Shown: positions 1 through 5,345 of the stretch, piece by piece
How positions within the stretch are numbered: the stretch's first letter is position 1
Layout of the letters: every line of letters begins with the position of its first letter
Assembly (NCBI GenBank): GCA_964580235.1
Contig: CAZOJY010000129.1
Span: 1-9,310, forward strand
DNA length: 9,310 bases
Source of the DNA: G020348385 sp964580235
GTDB taxonomy: Bacteria; Acidobacteriota; Aminicenantia; Aminicenantales; Aminicenantaceae
Reading direction: 5' to 3'
The notes under the pieces: generated by a model
The model's input: only the letters and a program-made list of their open reading frames with translations
What the model was told of the DNA's origin: nothing
The model's database searches: none
Program-made: the position numbers and the translations under genes

Positions 1-76
1 CATAGAGTTTATTTACAATTTTTCGCCGATTTGTTATTAATGAATGTTGTTTTTTTCGTTAAAATTTATTGAAAAA

Positions 77-83
77 AGAGAGG
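77..83 (+). promoter_or_regulatory. Ribosome binding site of the M49 peptidase gene
   Basis: AGAGAGG lies 7 bases before the ATG at 91. This fixes the start at 91. The in-frame TTG at 85 is only one base from the site, too close to be used. Confidence 0.75.
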
Positions 84-90
84 TTTGGCA

Positions 91-2142
91 ATGAAAATCA
101 AAACATCATTCATTTTGGTATTGGCTTTTTTGATGGTCATCCTGGTTGCAGGATGCAAAAAAGCCGAACAACCGGCCGAGGCCGCTGCTCCAGAATTTCA
201 ATGGCAGATCGACCAGTTTGCCGACCTCCGGATCATGCGCTACCAGGTCCCGGGATTCGACGAGCTTCCCTTGGCTCAAAAAGAACTGATCTACTACCTG
301 AGCGAGGCCGCCCTCTGCGGCCGGGATATCATCACAGATCAAAATTACAGGCACAATCTGACGATCCGCCAAACTCTGGACGCCATCGTCGAAGGATACA
401 AGGGCGACCGCAGCGATCCCCAGTGGGATAAATTCATGGTCTACACCAAAAGAGTTTGGTTTTCCAACGGGATCCACCATCACTATTCCACGGATAAATT
501 CATCCCGGAATTCACGGCGGATTATTTCGACTCTCTGGCCAAAGAGTCAGAAGGTGTCGACTTCCCATTAGCCGAGGGCCAATCCCTGGAAGACTTGCTC
601 GCCTCTCTCCAGCCCATCATCTTTGATCCGGCTGTGGACGCCAAAAAAGTCTCTCTGGATTCCTCCAAGGACCTTGTCACTCACTCTGCCGTCAATTTTT
701 ACGAAAATGTCACCCAGGGAGAAGTCGAGAATTATTACAAAAGCATCACAGACGAGGATGACCCCACACCGATCTGGTACGGTCTGAATTCTCGTGTGGT
801 CAAAAAAAACGGAAAGGTCACGGAAGAAGTGGCCTCCATCAACGGGCTTTACGGACCGGCGATCAAAAAAATCGTCTTTTGGCTGGAAAAAGCGGCCGGC
901 GTGGCTGAGAACGACCAGCAGAGACAGGTGATCGAAAAGCTCATCGACTACTACCGCACCGGCGATCTGGAAAAGTACGACGAATACAATATCCTGTGGG
1001 TCAACGACGTGGATTCCCGGGTGGATTTCATCAACGGATTCATCGAGGTCTACAGCGATCCGCTCGGAATCAAGGGCTCCTGGGAGTCGATCGTCAACTT
1101 CAAGGACCTGGCGGCAACAAAACGGACGGACACGATCACAGCCAACGCCCAGTGGTTCGAGGACAACTCCCCTGTCAACCCTCGGTTTAAAAAGAAAGAA
1201 GTCAAAGGAGTGACCGCCAAAGTGATCACAGCGGCCATGCTGGGGGGAGATTCCTACCCCTCCACTCCGATCGGTATCAACCTTCCCAACGCCAACTGGA
1301 TCCGTAAAAACTACGGCTCAAAATCTGTGACGCTCGGGAACATCACCTATGCCTATGACCAGGCATCGCTGGGTTCAGGTTTCGGTGAAGAGTTCTCCTA
1401 TTCCAATGAGATTCTCGAACGGGCAAAAAAATACGGAGCCCTGGCCGGGAATCTGCATACAGACCTTCACGAAGTCCTGGGTCATGCCTCCGGGCAGCTT
1501 CTGCCAGGAGTGACCAATGAAGCCCTCAAAAATTATCACTCCCCTGTGGAAGAAGCACGAGCCGACTTATTTGCCCTGTATTATTTGATGGACGACAAGA
1601 TGGTCGAGCTCGGCCTGCTGCCCAGCCTGGAGGCAGCCAAAGCCAATTATGACAAAAACATCCGGAATGGGCTGATGACCCAGCTCACCCGAATCCAACC
1701 CGGCAAAACTATCGAAGAGGCCCACATGCGCTCCCGCGCGCTTGTATCCCAATGGGTCTACGAAAAAGGCAAACCCGAGAATGTGATTTCCAAAGAGATC
1801 AAAGACGGGAAGACTTATTTTGTGATCAACGACTACCAGAAACTGCGCCAGCTCTTTGGCGAGCTGCTTGCGGAAGTGCAGCGCATCACAAGCGAAGGCG
1901 ACTACGAAGCTGCCCGCGACCTGGTCGAGACCTATGGCGTCCAGGTCGATCCAGAACTGCACAAGGAGGTTTTGGAGCGGTATGCCAAACTCCACCTGGC
2001 ACCCTACGGTGGATTCATCAATCCGGTCTACACACCTGTTGTCGAGAACGGCGAAATCGTGGACATCACAATCGAATACCCGACCGATTATGTCAAACAG
2101 ATGCTCCGCTACGGCAAAGACTATTCTTTTTTATCAAAATAA
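91..2142 (+). CDS. Dipeptidyl peptidase III-like zinc metallopeptidase (family M49), lipoprotein
   Basis: This is a zinc exopeptidase predicted to release dipeptides from the N-terminus of oligopeptides. The 683-residue product is close in length to known bacterial M49 enzymes (about 675) and shorter than human DPP III (737). Seen in sequence: a signal sequence ending in the lipobox LVAGC (Cys22), so the mature protein should be lipid-anchored; the residue after Cys is Lys, which by the E. coli rule would favour the outer membrane. The M49 zinc motif HEVLGH is at 460-465 (ligands His460 and His465, catalytic Glu461). The second motif EEARAD is at 487-492 (third ligand Glu488), where human DPP III has EECRAE. 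The family stretches TPIGINLPN and QPGKTIEEAHM are also present. It converges on the aminotransferase gene with a 75-base gap. Family assignment is firm; substrate range and exact membrane location are inferred. Confidence 0.95.
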   Translation: MKIKTSFILVLAFLMVILVAGCKKAEQPAEAAAPEFQWQIDQFADLRIMRYQVPGFDELPLAQKELIYYLSEAALCGRDIITDQNYRHNLTIRQTLDAIVEGYKGDRSDPQWDKFMVYTKRVWFSNGIHHHYSTDKFIPEFTADYFDSLAKESEGVDFPLAEGQSLEDLLASLQPIIFDPAVDAKKVSLDSSKDLVTHSAVNFYENVTQGEVENYYKSITDEDDPTPIWYGLNSRVVKKNGKVTEEVASINGLYGPAIKKIVFWLEKAAGVAENDQQRQVIEKLIDYYRTGDLEKYDEYNILWVNDVDSRVDFINGFIEVYSDPLGIKGSWESIVNFKDLAATKRTDTITANAQWFEDNSPVNPRFKKKEVKGVTAKVITAAMLGGDSYPSTPIGINLPNANWIRKNYGSKSVTLGNITYAYDQASLGSGFGEEFSYSNEILERAKKYGALAGNLHTDLHEVLGHASGQLLPGVTNEALKNYHSPVEEARADLFALYYLMDDKMVELGLLPSLEAAKANYDKNIRNGLMTQLTRIQPGKTIEEAHMRSRALVSQWVYEKGKPENVISKEIKDGKTYFVINDYQKLRQLFGELLAEVQRITSEGDYEAARDLVETYGVQVDPELHKEVLERYAKLHLAPYGGFINPVYTPVVENGEIVDITIEYPTDYVKQMLRYGKDYSFLSK

Positions 2143-2147
2143 GCCGC

Positions 2148-2219
2148 AAAGTCCGCTAATCCAATGCCCTCCTCATATTTCTGGATGTGGAATTCTTTTA
2201 ACTGAGTCCAGGACTTTTT
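2148..2219 (+). terminator. Possible weak terminator between convergent genes
   Basis: AGTCC-A-GGACT (2205-2215) is a short palindrome followed directly by TTTT. AAAGTCC at 2148-2154 can pair instead with GGACTTT at 2211-2217 across a 56-base loop. The first hairpin has a one-base loop and must open to a shorter stem, so this is a weak candidate for ending the plus-strand M49 transcript. No better hairpin is visible in the gap. Confidence 0.25.
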
Positions 2220-3516
2220 AAAAGTTCATCCACTCGGAAATCCTGTCCACTGCCTTCATCACGCGGCCGCAATATCTCATCAGAAAATCCTCGGAAAGGG
2301 ACTGATTTTCGGGAACAGACTGCAGCGCTTCCAAAACTGCTTTTCCATCAAAATCGACATAGGCAATGCGGGCTGTCAGCTCTTCAGGTCCCCGGCCGAA
2401 ATGGCTGCCCGGCAGGACCGCAACCCCCGTCTCTTCCAGCAAACGTTTACACATGCCGACACTCGTATGGATTTTCCTTGTCTGAAGCTTCTCCTTGAAC
2501 GGTGAAAAGTCAGGGAAGATATAGAAGCCGCCCTGAGGGTATCTGATCTTTGCCCCGGCTTCTTCCAGCTTTCTGGATATGGCATTCCCTAAGGCCTTCA
2601 CAATCCGGCGGGATTTCTTCAAATAGTCATCGATCTCCGGTCCTTCCTGGAAGGCACGTATTGCTGCATACTGAATCGGAGCACTTGTCGAGGTGAAGGT
2701 CTCGGTAGCCACAGCGGCCATGGCATCGCGCAGCCATCTTAACGCAGGCGGGAACACAAAAACCCCCAGCCTCCATCCCCCGGCCCCGCACCATTTGCTT
2801 AATCCGCCGCTAAAAATGGTGCCTTCCGGGTAGAAGGGAATAATGGAGTGGTGATTTCCGTCATGGTGGATCTTTCCGTAGATTTCATCCGAAAGCAGGA
2901 CCACCCGGTTCTTGTCGGCTATCTCAGCCAGCTCTTTGAGGTGTTCTACAGAAATAGTCGTGCCCGTGGGATTGAGAGGATAATTCAAGATCAAAAGCCG
3001 GGGTTTTCCTTTCTCTATCTCACAAAGTCTGTGCAGTTCCTGCGGAGTTAAATGCCAGTTATTTTCGAATGAAGTGGGCATGAAAAAAATGTGCCGGCCG
3101 ATGATTTTCGCTTGAGGAGCATAGGAAACCCAGCTCGGCGCTGGAATGACCAAATCACCAAAATAGGTCAATTGCAGAAGAAACATCAATTCTTTGGATC
3201 CTGGTCCGACGAGCACATCGTCAGGGGCAACTTCCAGGCCGAAGGTGCGATGGTGATGGGCAGCAACGGCCTCCTGGAGATCGCGTAATCCTTTAACCGG
3301 GAGGTAGTCTTTTTGATGGGCATTCGCCCGCAGCGCCTGCACAACAGGCTCTGGAACAGGAAAAGGGGACTGTCCCAGTCCCAGCTTGAATACTTCTTTG
3401 CCTTTTTCTCTGAGCTCGTTGGAAAGGTCGTTGATGGCGACCGTAGCAGATGGTGTGAGCCCGAGCACATTGGGATTCAGGTGCACATCAAGAGAATGTC
3501 CTTCGTGCTTCTGCAT
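2218..3516 (-). CDS. Class I/II aminotransferase, PLP-dependent (fold type I)
   Basis: This is a pyridoxal-phosphate enzyme of the aspartate/aromatic aminotransferase superfamily, 432 residues (usual length about 400-430), with no signal peptide and so cytoplasmic. Visible landmarks: NPTGT at 182-186, SDEIY at 209-213 (Asp210 for the PLP ring nitrogen, Tyr213), the Schiff-base Lys241 within SGGLSKWCGAGGWRLG, Arg249 for the phosphate, and Arg383 in LTARIAY as the likely equivalent of the substrate-carboxylate Arg386 of aspartate aminotransferase. AAAGGAG (3524-3530) sits 7 bases before the ATG. The C-terminus extends about 30 residues past the usual small domain. The strict SKWCGAGGWRLG signature suggests a defined subfamily, but the amino donor cannot be told from sequence. 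It is transcribed towards the M49 peptidase gene and may process amino acids freed from peptides; that link is an inference. Confidence 0.93.
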   Translation of the reverse strand: MQKHEGHSLDVHLNPNVLGLTPSATVAINDLSNELREKGKEVFKLGLGQSPFPVPEPVVQALRANAHQKDYLPVKGLRDLQEAVAAHHHRTFGLEVAPDDVLVGPGSKELMFLLQLTYFGDLVIPAPSWVSYAPQAKIIGRHIFFMPTSFENNWHLTPQELHRLCEIEKGKPRLLILNYPLNPTGTTISVEHLKELAEIADKNRVVLLSDEIYGKIHHDGNHHSIIPFYPEGTIFSGGLSKWCGAGGWRLGVFVFPPALRWLRDAMAAVATETFTSTSAPIQYAAIRAFQEGPEIDDYLKKSRRIVKALGNAISRKLEEAGAKIRYPQGGFYIFPDFSPFKEKLQTRKIHTSVGMCKRLLEETGVAVLPGSHFGRGPEELTARIAYVDFDGKAVLEALQSVPENQSLSEDFLMRYCGRVMKAVDRISEWMNF

Positions 3517-3523
3517 TTCTCAT

Positions 3524-3530
3524 CTCCTTT
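3524..3530 (-). promoter_or_regulatory. Ribosome binding site of the aminotransferase gene
   Basis: On the minus strand this reads AAAGGAG, with 7 bases between it and the ATG at 3516. It supports that ATG as the start. Confidence 0.75.
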
Positions 3531-3545
3531 CAGGTCAGGGTTTGT

Positions 3546-3560
3546 ATGTTATCATAACAT
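3546..3560 (-). promoter_or_regulatory. Palindromic operator-like site in the aminotransferase leader
   Basis: ATGTTAT-C-ATAACAT is a perfect 7-bp inverted repeat around one central base, 30-44 bases upstream of the aminotransferase ATG. On the minus strand it contains TATGAT (3556-3551), a 5/6 match to a -10 box, and abuts GATAAT (3564-3559). No good -35 is visible at 16-18 bases. The placement suits a repressor binding over a promoter, but no regulator is encoded nearby and the site cannot be tied to a named family. Confidence 0.35.
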
Positions 3561-3613
3561 TATCTAACAACTGAGGAAAACATCTTCATTTCCATTATGT
3601 AACAAATTTTTAT

Positions 3614-3826
3614 GAGATATATTGATAAAACGGCAGAACAGCTCCCATCGGTTCCGAACCCGGCTGTCGCCATCCCCATGTCGTAATTCAAAACGATATC
3701 TTCAATGCCAGCCGCATCGATACCGTGGTTGTCTGTGCCTTAACTTCAAATCTGAGGCGAGCACAAGCTCCGGGAAATGTGACTCTCAACAAAGGAATTG
3801 AGCCATTACCAAATCCGCGGTCTTAA
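3614..3826 (+). pseudogene. MazF/PemK-family toxin (endoribonuclease) remnant
   Basis: No intact start exists here, but one plus-strand frame reads as the first half of a MazF-family ribosome-independent mRNA interferase. It begins EIY at 3614-3622, then has TGA and TAA (3623-3628) where the family has its Trp-rich strand. It continues TAPIGSEPGCRHPHVVIQND and, from 3698, IFNASRIDTVVVCALTSNL, then RRAQAPGNVTLNKG, and stops at TAA 3824-3826. The family signature GSEPG-x-R-x-P with the catalytic Arg, and the Thr of ALTSN, are kept. Missing are any usable start codon and ribosome site, and the C-terminal half (SVVNVSQ onward, about 45-50 residues). No MazE-like antitoxin is recognisable upstream; that space is now the aminotransferase promoter. 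Two nonsense codons plus the truncation make this a dead gene, not a short one. Family assignment rests on recalled consensus. Confidence 0.75.
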
Positions 3827-3832
3827 TCCCAT

Positions 3833-5080
3833 CTACATCACGATCACACATTTCATCTGTTTCTGATCGCGGATCAGCAGTTTGCCGTCGGATAGGGCAA
3901 GCGGGGCCCAGCATGTTTGGGTGTCCAGCAGCTTGGCCTTGGACAGCTCCTTGAAGCCTTCGGGACTTGGTTCGATCAGGTAGAGCCAGCCCTTGTTCCC
4001 GTCCACACTGAGAAACAATCCGTCTGCAAGGATGAATCCCCCTTTATCGAAAAGAGGATTGCGCCCGCTCTTCCACATGACCTTCCCGTCCAGGCTCAAG
4101 CACATCATGCCGTCCCGTGTTTCATTGGTGGAGCAGTGGCCGTAGAGATACCCGTCAACCAGGATTGCCGGGTGGACATGTGTGCCGAACTCATCGGTCT
4201 TGAATATTTCGCTTACCGTAAAGGAACCTGATTTTTTCTCCACTCTGAACATGGCCGATCCTGCCCTGTACCCCCCTGTTATAAAAAGCCGTCCGTCTCC
4301 GATTTCCGTCACATTAGGTATTGGAATGCTGCATTTCCATCCGTCATAGGACCACAGCTCCTTCCCGGTTTGCGGGTCCAGGCCCAAGACCGGATCTTTG
4401 GAGGACAGGACAATGACCAAATGATCCTCACCGCTTATCGTTACAATCTTCGGTGACATATACCCGGCCCTGCCGATGGCACCCCGCGATGTCCATTTCT
4501 GTTCCCCCGTGAGTTTGTCATAAGCCACAACACCCACTTTCTTTGTCATCGAGGCCAGGATCACAAGATCGCCGTAAATCAGGGGATTCTGGGCGATTCC
4601 CCACCGGGGAACTGCCGCATCGGAGTAATCCGTCCACACATTTTTCGACCAGACGACCTTGTGTGTGCGCTTATCGACACAGTGGAAATGGCCGAAGGAA
4701 CCGCAGGCATAGACGTAATTTCCATCAACGGTGGGAACAGCCCGGGAGCCTCCGCGGTCAAGCTTGCCTGGAGCGTCATAGGCAAAATTCCAGTCCTGCT
4801 TGCCCGTCATCAAGTCCAAAGCACGCAGGATGTCACCCTTGTCTCCGTTCCGGTCGAGAACGTAGATTTTTCCGCGGCTGACAGCCGCCCCACCAAACCC
4901 CTCGCCTAATGGGACAGTCCAAAGCACCTGTGGACCTCCGTCAGGCCAGCTGCGTTTGATCCCTGTTTCCGACGAAACGGCATTCCTGTCCGGACCCAGA
5001 TACTGGGGCCAATCGGCCGCCAGACCAAAAGAACTCAGAACCAATACCAGTATTCCTATTCTTAGCACATGCTTGTTCAT
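3833..5080 (-). CDS. Exported PQQ-like beta-propeller repeat protein
   Basis: The 415-residue product starts with a signal peptide (Lys and Arg, then ILVLVLSSFGLAA) with likely cleavage just before ADWPQYLGPDR, so it is periplasmic or secreted. The body is built of PQQ-like/WD40-like blades with the recurring pattern of a hydrophobic strand, an LDxxTGK-type turn and a Trp strand: ALDLMTGKQDWNF, CVDKRTHKVVWS, AYDKLTGEQKWT, GLDPQTGKELWSYD, CLSLDGKVMWKS. The opening W-P-Q-x-x-G-P-x-R and ETGI...WP-x-GG-P-x-xLW are typical of a large uncharacterised group common in Planctomycetota and Acidobacteriota. No heme, peroxidase or dehydrogenase domain is attached, and the cofactor ligands of true quinoprotein dehydrogenases are not evident, so binding of PQQ should not be assumed. 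The fold is related to BamB, but this is not a clear BamB orthologue. Start chosen by ribosome-site spacing over the in-frame GTG 5092 and ATG 5089. Confidence 0.88.
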   Translation of the reverse strand: MNKHVLRIGILVLVLSSFGLAADWPQYLGPDRNAVSSETGIKRSWPDGGPQVLWTVPLGEGFGGAAVSRGKIYVLDRNGDKGDILRALDLMTGKQDWNFAYDAPGKLDRGGSRAVPTVDGNYVYACGSFGHFHCVDKRTHKVVWSKNVWTDYSDAAVPRWGIAQNPLIYGDLVILASMTKKVGVVAYDKLTGEQKWTSRGAIGRAGYMSPKIVTISGEDHLVIVLSSKDPVLGLDPQTGKELWSYDGWKCSIPIPNVTEIGDGRLFITGGYRAGSAMFRVEKKSGSFTVSEIFKTDEFGTHVHPAILVDGYLYGHCSTNETRDGMMCLSLDGKVMWKSGRNPLFDKGGFILADGLFLSVDGNKGWLYLIEPSPEGFKELSKAKLLDTQTCWAPLALSDGKLLIRDQKQMKCVIVM

Positions 5081-5087
5081 GTCATTC

Positions 5088-5096
5088 ATCACCTTT
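5088..5096 (-). promoter_or_regulatory. Ribosome binding site deciding the propeller gene start
   Basis: On the minus strand AAAGGTGAT matches the anti-Shine-Dalgarno sequence and ends 7 bases before the ATG at 5080. The alternative starts GTG 5092 and ATG 5089 lie inside this site. The 5080 start also gives a standard signal peptide. Confidence 0.6.
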
Positions 5097-5121
5097 GCAA
5101 ATCAGTTGAAAGCAACCGTTT

Positions 5122-5150
5122 AAGATACCCGACTCAGCCCTCAAAATCAA
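5122..5150 (-). promoter_or_regulatory. Candidate sigma-70-type promoter of the propeller gene
   Basis: On the minus strand TTGATT (5150-5145), a 17-base spacer and TATCTT (5127-5122) match the consensus at 4/6 each. Transcription would start near 5115, about 35 bases ahead of the ATG. Both boxes are imperfect, so this rests mainly on the spacing. Confidence 0.35.
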
Positions 5151-5194
5151 TACTTAAATGTACCACAATCACCAAAGCAGCTCATGATATAATA

Positions 5195-5302
5195 TTGTCC
5201 GTGTTTCCTCTTCAAGAACCTCTGTCAGGGTTGGAAATCGATATAAAGATTGCCAGCGAGCTCTCGTCACAAAACATTCCTTATATGATCATAGAAGAGT
5301 GA
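5195..5302 (+). pseudogene. Possible fragment of a nucleotidyltransferase-type gene
   Basis: The plus-strand frame ending at TGA 5300-5302 reads LEIDIKIASELSSQNIPYMIIEE at its end. An amphipathic helix followed by IPYMII resembles the helix-strand lead-in of small nucleotidyltransferases, in which PYMIIGG is followed by QA and a downstream DxD. Here the GG is replaced by EE-stop and no catalytic motif follows, although the next frame reads TALPEFEPG, vaguely like the continuation after a small deletion. No start with a ribosome site is visible. The resemblance is short and could be chance. Confidence 0.25.
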
Positions 5303-5345
5303 CAGCGCTACCAGAGTTCGAACCTGGGTCTGATAACGGGCGCTA
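5299..5345 (-). terminator. Imperfect nested hairpin after the S9 peptidase stop
   Basis: Downstream of, and overlapping, the TAG stop, the minus strand can pair AGCGC with GCGCT, enclosing CCAG(G)-TTCGAAC-(T)CTGG. The position suits an mRNA 3' end, but no T-run follows, so it is not a standard intrinsic terminator. The inner stem-loop looks like a tRNA T-arm, yet no other tRNA parts are present. Confidence 0.25.

Noticed and set aside
1..76. AT-rich start of the window as a promoter for the M49 gene
   Set aside because: TAAAAT at 60-65 is -10-like but has no acceptable -35 at 16-18 bases and would leave a very short leader, so it is not listed as a feature.
85..90. Alternative TTG start two codons upstream of the M49 ATG
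   Set aside because: It is one base from the ribosome site, whereas ATG 91 has ideal spacing and begins a standard lipoprotein signal.
3917..4909. Several plus-strand open frames within the propeller gene
   Set aside because: All are antisense to a gene with a signal peptide, ribosome site and repeated blade motifs; none has a family resemblance.
5300..5345. tRNA T-arm-like stem-loop (CCAGG-TTCGAAC-TCTGG on the minus strand)
   Set aside because: There is no acceptor, D or anticodon arm at the right distance, and the upstream sequence is the coding end of the S9 peptidase. The similar GGTTCCGAACCCGG at 3650 is explained by the GSEPG codons of the MazF remnant.
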